Assembly (NCBI RefSeq): GCF_003752155.1
Contig: NZ_RJVG01000012.1
Location: forward strand, 61,564-125,563
Length of the DNA: 64,000 bases
Reading direction: 5' to 3'
Source: Mobilisporobacter senegalensis
Lineage (GTDB): Bacteria; Bacillota; Clostridia; Lachnospirales; Lachnospiraceae
The notes below the pieces were generated by a model. It saw only the letters and a list, made by a program, of their open reading frames with translations, was not told where the DNA came from and did no database searches. The translations under genes and the position numbers were made by a program. Positions 7,426-16,366 of the stretch are shown piece by piece (positions within the stretch are counted from its first letter, which is position 1; every line of letters starts with the position of its first letter).

Positions 7426-9033
7426 ATGGTTATGAAAAAAGAAACTATATCAGAAGCAATACTGAATGAAAGAATTATTCAGGCAAAAGAAATATATAAA
7501 AAAGACATTATTGAATTTAAACAAATTGGATATAAATTTATAAATGGTGAGATTTCCAGTTCGGAATTTAAAGCGGCCTCAGGAAGAATGGGTGTTTATG
7601 CACAGAGAAACGGTCAAAAATTCATGTTACGCTTAAGAATATTATCCGGTGTATCAGATTTTAAAACCATGAAACTAATACAAGACTTTACCAGGGATTA
7701 CTCTCTTGATTTTATTCATTTCACTACCCGCCAGACCATACAGCTTCACAATCTGGAATTTGATGATCTTATAGAAATCATGGAAAAGAGTCTTAAAAGA
7801 ACCCTGATCAGCCAGGGAGGCGGAGGAAATTTCCCAAGAAATGTATCCTTATCTCCTCTTTCCGGAGTAGAGCAAGGGGAAGCCTTTGATGTAACACCCT
7901 ATGCTGTCCTTGTAAATAAATACTTTCTATCCCAGATGAATACTTACAGACTGCCCAGAAAATTTAAAGCTGCCTTCTCAAATAATGAAAGGGACAGTGC
8001 AAATGCATCCATTGCTGATATTGGCTTTGTAGCTGTAAATAAGAACGGGCAGAAATATTTTCAAGTATATATCGGAGGCAGTCTGGGACCGGGAGGAGAT
8101 ATTTCTGTCCCCTACGATGACCTGATTGATCCCAAAGATATTTTCTACCATATTGAAGCTGCGCTCCATCTGTTTCAGGCAGAAGGCGATTATCATAACA
8201 AAGGGAAGGCAAGGATGCGCTTTATTGTAAAGCGTATGGGAAGGGAAAATTTTCTTCAATGTTATAAAGAACATTTGGAATATGTAAAGAAAACCAGGAA
8301 ACTGGATTATGAGCTAAGTAATGAATATTCAGTGACTATTCCTGATGTTGGCAGAAAAGGATCAGGTAACTATCCCGATGTAATCTCTCAAAAACAGAAA
8401 AATCTATATAGTGTGGTTCTCCATCCTCAGGGTGGAATACTATCCTCTAAAGATCTGGATTCTCTTCTTTGTTTCCTGGATAAGATTCCAGATGCCCAGA
8501 TTCGCCTTAGTATGGAAGAAAGTATGGTGATAAGAAATCTGACATCCGTCCAGGCAGAAGAATTGCTTGTGTTAACGAAAGAAATACGAAATTCCACAAA
8601 ATTAAGCCGAAGTGTCAGCTGCATTGGAACTCCAATCTGTCAGATAGGAATTCAAAGCAGTCAGGAACTTTTAGAAAATATACTGAATCATTTTAGAAAA
8701 ATGGATTTCGCAGAAGATATCCTTCCAGCCATTCATATTTCCGGATGTACCAATTCATGTGCAAGGCATCAGATGGCTCAGATTGGTTTTCAGGGGAAGA
8801 AGAAACGGGTAGATTCTATAGTTACTGATGTATATTCTCTTTATACAGGTGGAAATATCACTCCGGCAAATCCCATAATGGCTAAGAGCCGGGGAGATTT
8901 GAAATCAGATGATATTCCTGGATTTTTATATGATCTGGCTGTTTTATTAAGGAATAGAAGTTTAGAATTTGATGAATTCATAAAGATGTATGAAGCAGAA
9001 TTTGAAAACTTTTTAGGAAAATATTTAGTATGA
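7426..9033 (+). CDS. Single-subunit siroheme sulfite/nitrite reductase
   Basis: A 535-residue hemoprotein of the nitrite/sulfite reductase family. It has two ferredoxin-like half domains and a siroheme/4Fe-4S site with Cys399 and Cys405 (SCIGTPIC) and Cys441 and Cys445 (SGCTNSCA). These C-x5-C and C-x3-C ligands match assimilatory ferredoxin-dependent enzymes that reduce sulfite to sulfide or nitrite to ammonia. HFTTRQTIQLHNLE is the conserved N-terminal parachute motif. The gene lies 21 nt after the DUF368 gene on the same strand. Sulfite versus nitrite preference is not decided by the sequence, and no electron-donor gene is adjacent. Confidence 0.9.
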   Translation: MVMKKETISEAILNERIIQAKEIYKKDIIEFKQIGYKFINGEISSSEFKAASGRMGVYAQRNGQKFMLRLRILSGVSDFKTMKLIQDFTRDYSLDFIHFTTRQTIQLHNLEFDDLIEIMEKSLKRTLISQGGGGNFPRNVSLSPLSGVEQGEAFDVTPYAVLVNKYFLSQMNTYRLPRKFKAAFSNNERDSANASIADIGFVAVNKNGQKYFQVYIGGSLGPGGDISVPYDDLIDPKDIFYHIEAALHLFQAEGDYHNKGKARMRFIVKRMGRENFLQCYKEHLEYVKKTRKLDYELSNEYSVTIPDVGRKGSGNYPDVISQKQKNLYSVVLHPQGGILSSKDLDSLLCFLDKIPDAQIRLSMEESMVIRNLTSVQAEELLVLTKEIRNSTKLSRSVSCIGTPICQIGIQSSQELLENILNHFRKMDFAEDILPAIHISGCTNSCARHQMAQIGFQGKKKRVDSIVTDVYSLYTGGNITPANPIMAKSRGDLKSDDIPGFLYDLAVLLRNRSLEFDEFIKMYEAEFENFLGKYLV

Positions 9034-9086
9034 TATTAGATTTTGATATTCACTCCACTCTCTTATGGGTGTTTTGAAAACCTTAC

Positions 9087-9124
9087 CGATAAAAGGGAAG
9101 TTCACTGCAACTTCCCTTTTATCA
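9087..9124. terminator. Bidirectional terminator between convergent genes
   Basis: A stem of about 15 bp (GATAAAAGGGAAGTT against AACTTCCCTTTTATC, loop CACTGC) lies between the reductase and the convergent radical SAM gene. The A/T-rich stem ends supply U-tracts in both directions. Confidence 0.8.
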
Positions 9125-9154
9125 GTTCTAAGATTATAAATTTTTATAAGATAC

Positions 9155-10549
9155 TTATTTCTTCCCCTTGCAGAAAGGACAGGCGGCACACCCCTCACAA
9201 GGATGGCTTTCACTCCAGATACGTTCTGCAGACTGTGCCCATTCTTTGGCTGTATCAACACATTTTGACCTTAGTTCATGAACATCCTCCGGTTCTATCA
9301 GATCAGTGGATTTTGCACCGGCTGCTTCCACTACCTTTACAAGGCATTCTGGATTATCAAGCAATGGACAGGGTCTTAAATGATTACTATTAAATGGCTG
9401 TTGATTGTGGTATTGCATGAATAATGGAGACTGTAAAGCTTCAAGGAGTGTTTTTTCATAAATATTTGAGTCTGAATAATGTATAAACGCACAGGGTTCA
9501 ATATCACCACCTGCATTAATATGCATATACCTCCGGCCTCCTGCAATACACCCTTCTACATACTCTCCATCATTCCAAAAGTCCATGGTAAACAGAGGTT
9601 TCGTCTTACGGAATTTTCGTATCTGTCTATACATAAATTCGCGCTGCTCTGCCGTTACCATCAACTCAGGTACCGCATCTGCACCTACCGGTATATAGGT
9701 AAAAAACCATGCAAACTTTGCACCTTTTGATATGATGTCATCAATAAATTCTTCGCTCCCTATAATTTCCGCATTTTTTCTTGTATAGCAGCAGGATACC
9801 CCAAACGCCAGTTTCTTACGTTTTAATATTTCCATTGCACGGATAACTGCTTTATAAGTACCTTCTCCCCTCCTGGAGTCAGTTTCTTCTTCAAATCCCT
9901 CAATACTAATGCCCGGAATAAAATTCTTCACCCGTAACATTTCATCCGCAAATTCCTCATCAATGAGAGTACCATTGGTAAACGCAGTAAACATGCAATC
10001 CCGGTGTTTTTCGCAAAGCTTAATAATATCCTTTTTGCGGATCAGGGGTTCTCCCCCTGAATATGCATAGAAATATACCCCCAATTCTTTCCCCTGTCTG
10101 ATAATCCTATCCAGAGTATTAAAATTCATGGATAATTTACTGCCATATTGTGCGGCCCAGCATCCAATGCAATTAAGATTACAGGCTGATGTGGGATCCA
10201 TTAAAATAGCCCATGGTATATTACAATTATATTGTTCTCTATATTTATCATGTTTTGATTTTGCTAATAATGTACTATTGAATATAATATTGTGAAAAAA
10301 AGCTTTCCTTATCCCAGAGTCAATATCATTCCACATCCCTAAGATAAATCTGTACCAATTATTATCCTTATCTTTAATTATGTCCCGAAATACTTTACGT
10401 TGAGATTCAATAGATTTCTTTCTATCTAATTTATCTACTAAATTCAGCAGTTTTATCATATGCTTTTCCGGATTGGAATCCAGATAGGCATATGCCAGAT
10501 CTATCCCTGTGGAGATGGCCTTTTTATACATCAATATCGCCTCATTCAA
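9155..10549 (-). CDS. Radical SAM protein with C-terminal Cys cluster
   Basis: A 464-residue protein. The radical SAM cluster motif is Cys123-x3-Cys127-x2-Cys130 (SACNLNCIGCWAAQYG). A GGEPLIRK motif and an FTNGTLI strand follow, as in AdoMet radical barrels. The C-terminal third contains further cysteines (EPCAFIHYS, RPCPLLDNPEC) and ends with CEGCAACPFCKGKK, which could hold auxiliary Fe-S clusters as in SPASM-like proteins. The helical N-terminal 110 residues are unusual. No peptide substrate gene is evident nearby. The TetR gene upstream on the same strand may regulate it. Substrate unknown. Confidence 0.85.
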   Translation of the reverse strand: MNEAILMYKKAISTGIDLAYAYLDSNPEKHMIKLLNLVDKLDRKKSIESQRKVFRDIIKDKDNNWYRFILGMWNDIDSGIRKAFFHNIIFNSTLLAKSKHDKYREQYNCNIPWAILMDPTSACNLNCIGCWAAQYGSKLSMNFNTLDRIIRQGKELGVYFYAYSGGEPLIRKKDIIKLCEKHRDCMFTAFTNGTLIDEEFADEMLRVKNFIPGISIEGFEEETDSRRGEGTYKAVIRAMEILKRKKLAFGVSCCYTRKNAEIIGSEEFIDDIISKGAKFAWFFTYIPVGADAVPELMVTAEQREFMYRQIRKFRKTKPLFTMDFWNDGEYVEGCIAGGRRYMHINAGGDIEPCAFIHYSDSNIYEKTLLEALQSPLFMQYHNQQPFNSNHLRPCPLLDNPECLVKVVEAAGAKSTDLIEPEDVHELRSKCVDTAKEWAQSAERIWSESHPCEGCAACPFCKGKK

Positions 10550-10602
10550 TTTTGTCTAAAAGGTAGTATAACATATTTCCCATATTAAGTAATTAGACAA
10601 AA
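10550..10602 (-). promoter_or_regulatory. Putative promoter with flanking TTTTGTCTAA inverted repeat
   Basis: TTTTGTCTAA (10550-10559) and TTAGACAAAA (10593-10602) form a perfect 10-bp inverted repeat. It brackets a TATACT -10 candidate on the minus strand (10565-10570) just before the radical SAM start. This is a plausible operator for the adjacent TetR regulator. The -35 is poor. Confidence 0.45.
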
Positions 10603-10634
10603 AGAGCATATGTAAAAACTTTTTACATCAATGT

Positions 10635-11231
10635 TTATCTGTCAACAGGGTTCTTTTGCTCCTCAAAAAAACCCCTCTTTGATCTCATTTCTATTTTCTC
10701 AAATATACTCCCATCAAACAGACTGATTATTTTAGGAAAATATTCTATAAATTCTTCTTTCATTCCTTTATTGGCCCAGCGTACGATTAAAGAAATAAAA
10801 GCAGTGGCAATAAATTCAATGGCAAATTCCCAATTTTCTTTTTCATATTCTGTATCTTCAAGTTTTATAATGACAGCAGTTAAAATATCACAGATATAAT
10901 TATATAAATATTCCTGAAAAGAGTTTTGCCCAGTTGTATTCAAAGCATTAATATACAATATCTTATTTTGGCGCATATAATCACTGAACGCTTCCAATCC
11001 CTCCGTCCAATATTCTATATTATAAAAGTACTTCATAAAGGAGGCACTTTCTGTATAATAAATCCAATTCATAAGCTCATACTTATCCTTGAAATGATAA
11101 TAGAAGGCCTGTCTTGTCAAACTGCAATCAGCTGAAATTTCACTTACACAAATTTTATTAAATTCCTTCCTTATCATCAGATTTTTAAAAGAATTTGCAA
11201 AAGCCAGCTTTGTTATGTTAGAATCAGACAT
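10635..11231 (-). CDS. TetR/AcrR-family regulator, DhaS-like
   Basis: A 198-residue repressor-type protein. The N-terminal HTH (NKICVSEISADCSLTRQAFYYHFKDKYELMNWIY) has the classic TetR recognition helix ending in FYYHFKDKYEL. The ligand domain resembles the TetR C-terminal family found in DhaS-like regulators. AGGAG lies 7 nt upstream of the ATG at 11231; the open frame extends eight codons further to 11255. It is followed by the radical SAM gene, whose promoter carries an inverted repeat, so local control is likely but inferred. Confidence 0.85.
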   Translation of the reverse strand: MSDSNITKLAFANSFKNLMIRKEFNKICVSEISADCSLTRQAFYYHFKDKYELMNWIYYTESASFMKYFYNIEYWTEGLEAFSDYMRQNKILYINALNTTGQNSFQEYLYNYICDILTAVIIKLEDTEYEKENWEFAIEFIATAFISLIVRWANKGMKEEFIEYFPKIISLFDGSIFEKIEMRSKRGFFEEQKNPVDR

Positions 11232-11304
11232 TACTGCTCTCCTGATACGATTCATAATTTAATCTATGCTGCCACTTTTCATATCATACTAAAAAAGAAC
11301 AGGG

Positions 11305-13056
11305 TCACACACTCCAGCCAAGGCTTTCCTGTTGAATACGGTATAATCTTTCATACAGCCCTCTATTGTTCATCAGCTCTTCATGGGTACCTTCCTCCAC
11401 CAGTCTTCCCTCATTAAGTACAATGATCTTATCTGCTCCTGCCACAGTTCTCAAGCGATGGGCGATAACGATTACCGTTTTCCCTTCAATCAGACTGGAA
11501 ATAGCTTGCTGGATGAGTGCCTCATTCTCAGGATCAAGAGATGCAGTTGCCTCATCTAAGAGTACAATAGGTGCATTTTTAAGAAGTGCCCGGGCGATAG
11601 ATATCCGCTGCCGCTCGCCTCCTGAAAGAGTACTGCCATTTTCACCAAGCATTGTCTGATAGCCATCCGGCAAAGCTCTTATAAACTCGTCACAGCAAGC
11701 TGCTTTCGCTGCCTCTAGGACCTGTTCTTTTGTAGCTTCCATGTTTCCGATGCGAATATTGTTATAGACAGTATCGTTGAACAGCACAACATCCTGGAAT
11801 ACAAAGGACATATAGCTCATTAAGTGCTCGGGATCAAGAGTCTTTATATCAACACCACCGATTTTTACACTGCCTTCATTTACATCCCAGAACCTGGCAA
11901 TTAATCTTGAGATGGTACTTTTCCCACAGCCTGAAGGCCCTACCAATGCCGTGATGGCGTCCGAAGGGATGGATACTGTAAGGTTTTTGATTACCGTGTC
12001 CTCTTGCATATCTCTCCCATTATAACCGAAGGATACATTCTTAAAATCGATGTTCCAGTGGGTCAGTGGTTTTTGTATATCGCCTTCCATGACCGGAGCA
12101 GACATGAGGGTACGCATCCGCTTTGTAGCAATCCTGTGATAGAACAATTCTGGCAAAAGGGTGAATTCCACCAGAACCGGACCATAGATTCTTACTACAA
12201 TAACAAAAAACATCAACAATGGAATCAGTTCAATTTTTCCTTTTGTCAGCAGATAGGTTCCTACAAAAACGGTAAGACCTACCCCCGCCTGTAGTATCAT
12301 CTGTGCCCCGGTGACAAAAGATCCGGTAACAACCTCCATTTTCATTGCCAATTTCATCATTAAATGAAGAGCATTATCCAATGCCGAAAACTTAGATCCA
12401 TCCAATCCGCAGGCTTTAATGACTTTAATCCCTTCCAGATACTCCTGCACCTGATCAGACGCTTTCAGTTTCGCCTCCACCTGTTTTTCACTTAAACGAG
12501 CCTGGATTTTTTTACTGCATAGGATAATAAGCAGTGCAAAGGGCACGGTTATAAATACAGCAAGGGCCATCCGCCAGTCAAAAACAGCCATCATAATGCA
12601 TACAATAGTAATGGAAATGGCATTGGCGCTCAGCTGTGGTATGATATGGCTTAATACATGCTCTGTAGTCGAGCAGTCAGCCATAATATTTGTAGTCAGT
12701 TCCGAAAGATCCTTGGAGTTGAAAAAACTCATAGGCAGCTTACGTATGCGCTCAGCAACGCTGATCCTTGAATTTTCAGCTTCCAGATACGAAGTAACAT
12801 AGGTCTTTTTATAATCGTTTTTGCTGGCGAGAAACACCAGTATTGCTGCAATAACACCACAACCAAGGAGAAACCACATCCTTATCCAGGTAATCTCTTG
12901 TCCCATCAGCGGTTTTAGCAACTCAGCAAAAATCTGAATGGTCACTGCAAAAGGCATCATGAGTGACAGATTCGTAATCGTGCAGGCAGCAATGGCCTTT
13001 TTCAAATCCGAATAGCCTTTGTCAGTAAGCATCAGCAGTTCTTTTAGTTTATACAT
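11305..13056 (-). CDS. ABC exporter-fold half transporter B (TMD-NBD)
   Basis: A half transporter of about 583 residues: six membrane helices in the first 300 residues, then an ATPase domain. The ATPase has Walker A GPSGCGKST near residue 375, signature LSGGERQRISIARAL, Walker B IVLLDEATASLD and an AHRL H-loop. The ATG at 13056 overlaps the end of the upstream half-transporter gene by 8 nt and has a GGGGGG-rich ribosome binding site, so the two are translationally coupled. An AraC gene next to a pair of fused half transporters recalls the yersiniabactin YbtA-YbtPQ arrangement, so a siderophore or metal-chelate substrate is possible. The substrate is not proven by the sequence. Confidence 0.9.
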   Translation of the reverse strand: MYKLKELLMLTDKGYSDLKKAIAACTITNLSLMMPFAVTIQIFAELLKPLMGQEITWIRMWFLLGCGVIAAILVFLASKNDYKKTYVTSYLEAENSRISVAERIRKLPMSFFNSKDLSELTTNIMADCSTTEHVLSHIIPQLSANAISITIVCIMMAVFDWRMALAVFITVPFALLIILCSKKIQARLSEKQVEAKLKASDQVQEYLEGIKVIKACGLDGSKFSALDNALHLMMKLAMKMEVVTGSFVTGAQMILQAGVGLTVFVGTYLLTKGKIELIPLLMFFVIVVRIYGPVLVEFTLLPELFYHRIATKRMRTLMSAPVMEGDIQKPLTHWNIDFKNVSFGYNGRDMQEDTVIKNLTVSIPSDAITALVGPSGCGKSTISRLIARFWDVNEGSVKIGGVDIKTLDPEHLMSYMSFVFQDVVLFNDTVYNNIRIGNMEATKEQVLEAAKAACCDEFIRALPDGYQTMLGENGSTLSGGERQRISIARALLKNAPIVLLDEATASLDPENEALIQQAISSLIEGKTVIVIAHRLRTVAGADKIIVLNEGRLVEEGTHEELMNNRGLYERLYRIQQESLGWSV

Positions 13057-14872
13057 GGGCTTTCCCCCCCTTTCGGTCCATCTTCCAGTCAAGTGTTTTC
13101 GTATACATATTCCACATATCAGAATACTTACCGTGTTTCAACAACAGTTCATCGTGGGTTCCCTGCTCAATGAGCCGGCCCTTATCCAGTACTACAATTT
13201 TATTTGCACTGCGTATGGTGGACAATCGGTGAGCGATCATGATTACCGTCTTACCTTGCATGAGCTTTTTAAAGGCCTGCTGAATCAGATGTTCGTTCTC
13301 TGGATCAGAAAATGCAGTTGCCTCATCTAAAAGTACGATAGGTGCGTTCTTTACGATTGCTCTGGCTATTGCAATCCGCTGTTGCTCACCACCGGAAAGA
13401 TGTACCCCTTTTGTTCCTATGACCGTATGATATTTCTCAGGCAGCTTTTCAATAAACTCATGGCACTGTGCAGCCTTTGCTGCAGCAATTACCTGTTCAT
13501 CGGTAGCACTCTGGTTACCCAGCCGGATATTGTCCATAATACTTTGCTTAAAGAGGAATACATCCTGAAATACAAAGCTGACCTTTTCCATCAGATATTC
13601 GCTTTTCATATGGCGCACATCAACGCCGCCAATCCAGATAGCCCCCTCGGTTACATCAAAGAAGCGGGGTATGAGATGTGCAATGGTACTTTTGCCTCCC
13701 CCCGAAGGACCAACAATGGCCGTTATCTGATTTTCCTCTGCCCGGAAAGATACAGACGAAAGTGCCTCGGCTTCCTGACCTGCGTAAGAGAAAGATACTT
13801 CTTTAAATACGATCTCATGACCTGAGGTTTCTTTCGGATCCTCAGGCTGTGGCAGGGGTGCCGTATGTAAGATTTCATCCATACGCTCTACTCCTCCGAT
13901 GATCTGCATACCTCCGGTGGAAACATACATGATCTTCATCAGAATGGTTGCAATGGAAGGCACAAAAATAAGGTAAAAGATAAATGTTACGGCAAATCTG
14001 TTGTAATCAGATGTATTAAGACCAACCAGGATTCCTACTGGTATCAGACACAGATAAATATTGTTGATGATAGTAGTAAAAGCCGACATATAATTTTCCC
14101 AGCTCAAAGTATAGGGAATGACCATTTTGGTGTATTCCTTGATGGCAGAGTGCATCCTGCGAAAAGAATACACCGTTTGCTTAAAAGCTTTCACGACGGT
14201 AATTCCCCTGATATATTCCACAGAGGCGTTATTCATATCCTCCAGTGCACTCTGGTAATTCTCCATCATGTTTTTAGCTCCATCATTACCATAAGCTTTT
14301 ATCTGGATTGCTAAGGCAAGGATGATACCTGCGGCAGCCGCAAGTCCAAAACGCCAGTCTATGACCAATAGGATGGCGAACATAACTACCGGTGCCACAA
14401 AGGAGGCCACCATATCAGGTAACTGGTGGGCAATGAAGCCTTCAATCTTCTCGATATTCTCATCCATGATCTTACGCAGCTTTCCACTGCCAACCAGTAC
14501 ATGAAACCCTAACGGTACTTTTGCAAGATGGGACGCAAAATTTACTTTTAGTTCGTATAGCGTTCCGAAAGCCGCCAGATGTGAGCACATCAAAGCTGCA
14601 AAGTACAATAATATATTAAGCAGGATGCCGCCAAAGGCCAGCCACCCAAACCCCACCGTTCTTTCCAGATCAAGATTTCCAAACTCAGGGAATATCCCCA
14701 TGATCTCTCTCACCACAAAGTATATGGCAATATGAGGGATAAACGAAGCAACAGATGCCAGCCCCGACAGAATCACTGAAGCGATCATAAGAGGCTTTTT
14801 CGTAGCCGCAAGCTCCATCAGCCTTGCCATGCCCGTTTTCGGCTTTGCTGCCACAGAACTTTTTTGTTTCAT
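13049..14872 (-). CDS. ABC exporter-fold half transporter A (TMD-NBD)
   Basis: A 607-residue partner of the downstream half transporter. It has a six-helix membrane domain and an ATPase with Walker A GPSGGGKST near residue 390, signature [16 protein letters not shown], Walker B IVLLDEATAFSD and an AHRLS switch. The D-loop TAFSDPEN differs from the partner's TASLDPEN, as in heterodimers with unequal sites. A GGAAGGTG ribosome binding site precedes the ATG. The promoter region at 14945-15039 contains a palindrome and AraC-type direct repeats. Confidence 0.9.
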   Translation of the reverse strand: MKQKSSVAAKPKTGMARLMELAATKKPLMIASVILSGLASVASFIPHIAIYFVVREIMGIFPEFGNLDLERTVGFGWLAFGGILLNILLYFAALMCSHLAAFGTLYELKVNFASHLAKVPLGFHVLVGSGKLRKIMDENIEKIEGFIAHQLPDMVASFVAPVVMFAILLVIDWRFGLAAAAGIILALAIQIKAYGNDGAKNMMENYQSALEDMNNASVEYIRGITVVKAFKQTVYSFRRMHSAIKEYTKMVIPYTLSWENYMSAFTTIINNIYLCLIPVGILVGLNTSDYNRFAVTFIFYLIFVPSIATILMKIMYVSTGGMQIIGGVERMDEILHTAPLPQPEDPKETSGHEIVFKEVSFSYAGQEAEALSSVSFRAEENQITAIVGPSGGGKSTIAHLIPRFFDVTEGAIWIGGVDVRHMKSEYLMEKVSFVFQDVFLFKQSIMDNIRLGNQSATDEQVIAAAKAAQCHEFIEKLPEKYHTVIGTKGVHLSGGEQQRIAIARAIVKNAPIVLLDEATAFSDPENEHLIQQAFKKLMQGKTVIMIAHRLSTIRSANKIVVLDKGRLIEQGTHDELLLKHGKYSDMWNMYTKTLDWKMDRKGGKAHV

Positions 14873-14944
14873 AATAAATCACCTTCCTTTATAAAATATA
14901 ATTGCTCTTTCTTTGTATTTCCCTACAACAATTACCCCTTTCAG

Positions 14945-14984
14945 AAATAGACATTGGTTAGCCAAAGCTAACCAATGTCTATTT
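14945..14984. promoter_or_regulatory. Perfect 18-bp-arm palindrome with GTTAGC-N4-GCTAAC core
   Basis: Arms 14945-14962 and 14967-14984 are perfectly complementary with a CAAA loop. The core GTTAGC-N4-GCTAAC recurs upstream of the araC-like gene (16063-16078). On the minus strand it directly follows a TAAAAT -10 candidate, so it overlaps the expected start of the ABC mRNA. It could be a repressor operator and/or a 5' hairpin. The weak U-tract argues against a simple terminator of the regulator gene. Confidence 0.6.
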
Positions 14985-15009
14985 TAATTTATGTATTGGA
15001 TTTTCTCTA

Positions 15010-15039
15010 CTCCATAGAGTTTTATTTCGCTCCATGGAG
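15010..15039 (-). promoter_or_regulatory. Direct repeat CTCCATGGAG/CTCTATGGAG, AraC-activator site candidate
   Basis: On the minus strand CTCCATGGAG (15030-15039) and CTCTATGGAG (15010-15019) are repeated with a 20-bp period, two helical turns. The proximal copy abuts a poor -35 (TAGAGA), which is 17 nt from TAAAAT. This is the geometry of an AraC-type class II activated promoter for the ABC operon. Confidence 0.5.
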
Positions 15040-15050
15040 ACAAAAACTTT

Positions 15051-16031
15051 TTACTTATAGATTTCCAATGCTTCATTCAAGCGATGGCCCTTCCGGTATT
15101 CCAAAGGTGACATCCCCATAATTGCTTTGAAGGAAGAGGCAAATTTGCTGGAGTTGGCATATCCGACCCTGCCTGCAATCACAGATATATTATCTGTACT
15201 CTGCCTTAACAAAACTGCAGCCGCCTGCATACGATAAGCGCGCATAAAAGCATAGATTGAAGTCCCATACACCCCTTTAAAGCAAAGTTTCATAGTGGTA
15301 AGAGGAATGTTAAAGCGGGCAGAAAGTTCCTCTAAAGTATCGTGATGCTCTAAATTGTCTGTCAGATATTCCTTGATCAACTTTACAGTATTTACTTGAT
15401 TTTTAGGAAAATACTGACGCTGTTCCTCTGACACATCTGCAGCACTGAGAAATAATAATAGTTCCAGCACCTTTAATTTAAAATATCCCCGTTTGATTTT
15501 ATCCGGAACTTTGTAAAGTTCCAAAAAAATATGTTTTACTGAGTCCGTTGCTCTCATAATAAAACACTGGTCATTGGCACAAAGCTTATCCCTCAGTACA
15601 TAAAGATCTATGGAAATGTCATTTAGTACTCTTGAAATTGATTTAGAAGCCTCTTCCAGATCAATCACAACAGAAACACCATAATAATGCTCCAGTGGAA
15701 AACAAGAATTTTTCGTCATGTTACTCAACATATTTACAGACAAATCCCCTTCTTCCAAATATACACAGGTACCATTATTGAAGTCACATTCAAATCTTCC
15801 CTGCCTGCAATGGTTGATCTCCATAATATCCTTGCAGGGACGTTTATTATGTAAACAATTACCCATATGAAAATCATTATATATCAATTCAACTCCCAGA
15901 AAAACCTGGTAACTGGTCATTATGCCGTCCCCACCATCCGTTTTCATTCTATATATGGAGCAATCATCTGATTGTGATATAATCTCGATTTCTGAATCAT
16001 ATAATCCTTTTTCCTTTGATAGAATGCTCAT
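15051..16031 (-). CDS. AraC-family transcriptional regulator
   Basis: A 326-residue regulator. The N-terminal about 220 residues form a sensing domain (GVELIYNDFHMGNCLHNKRPCKDIMEINHC stretch with several Cys and His). The C-terminal AraC DNA-binding domain has two HTHs, including TMKLCFKGVYGTSIYAFMRAYRMQAAA and the signature IAGRVGYANSSKFASSFKAIMGMSPLEYRKG. The ATG at 16031 follows AAAGGGG at 6 nt; the frame extends to 16058. It is transcribed toward the ABC pair and is probably its activator. The overall layout resembles YbtA-type iron-chelate regulators. Confidence 0.88.
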   Translation of the reverse strand: MSILSKEKGLYDSEIEIISQSDDCSIYRMKTDGGDGIMTSYQVFLGVELIYNDFHMGNCLHNKRPCKDIMEINHCRQGRFECDFNNGTCVYLEEGDLSVNMLSNMTKNSCFPLEHYYGVSVVIDLEEASKSISRVLNDISIDLYVLRDKLCANDQCFIMRATDSVKHIFLELYKVPDKIKRGYFKLKVLELLLFLSAADVSEEQRQYFPKNQVNTVKLIKEYLTDNLEHHDTLEELSARFNIPLTTMKLCFKGVYGTSIYAFMRAYRMQAAAVLLRQSTDNISVIAGRVGYANSSKFASSFKAIMGMSPLEYRKGHRLNEALEIYK

Positions 16032-16062
16032 ATTACACCCCTTTACCAAGATACTCATCTAA

Positions 16063-16116
16063 GTTAGCTGTGGCTAACCCAATTTTTACAATATCACTTT
16101 GTTGCAATTTTGTCAA
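16063..16116 (-). promoter_or_regulatory. Promoter of the araC-like gene with GTTAGC-N4-GCTAAC operator
   Basis: On the minus strand TTGACA (16111-16116), a 17-bp spacer and TATTGT (16088-16093) form a good vegetative promoter. Nine nt further on lies GTTAGC-CACA-GCTAAC (16063-16078), at the expected transcription start. It is identical in half-sites and spacing to the palindrome before the ABC genes. A shared repressor is the simplest reading. Confidence 0.65.
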
Positions 16117-16295
16117 ACTGTATATTTTATAGGAATTTTATAATAACTTACCGAAAAATTTAAATCCTTTTGGGGATCTACTATTTTGCTACAAAAAAAG
16201 ATGCTTACCTCAGACTTGAAGAATTAATCAACAGAAAACGATAATTTCTTAGATATTAAAACGATTATTCTCAACCAGACTAAATATCAAGATAA
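16117..16295. other. Gene-free stretch, nothing recognised
   Basis: This AT-rich spacer completes the 335-base gene-free interval between the AraC promoter and the L,D-transpeptidase terminator. I see no open frame with a ribosome binding site and no clear structure. Confidence 0.4.
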
Positions 16296-16360
16296 AAGAA
16301 AGAGCTGTTACAAAATATAAATTTCCCAGAAAACTATATTTTGCAGCAGCTCTTTCTTAT
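16296..16360 (-). terminator. Terminator after the L,D-transpeptidase gene
   Basis: A long stem, AAGAAAGAGCTG plus AAAATATA paired with TATATTTTG plus CAGCTCTTTCTT, encloses a loop of about 14 nt. On the minus strand it is followed by TTTCTTTTATC, directly after the stop codon at 16367. Confidence 0.75.
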
Positions 16361-16366
16361 TACATA

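Noticed and set aside
13382..13825. 147-codon plus-strand frame within the ABC half transporter
   Set aside because: It is antisense to conserved ATPase motifs, lacks a ribosome binding site and has no recognisable protein features.
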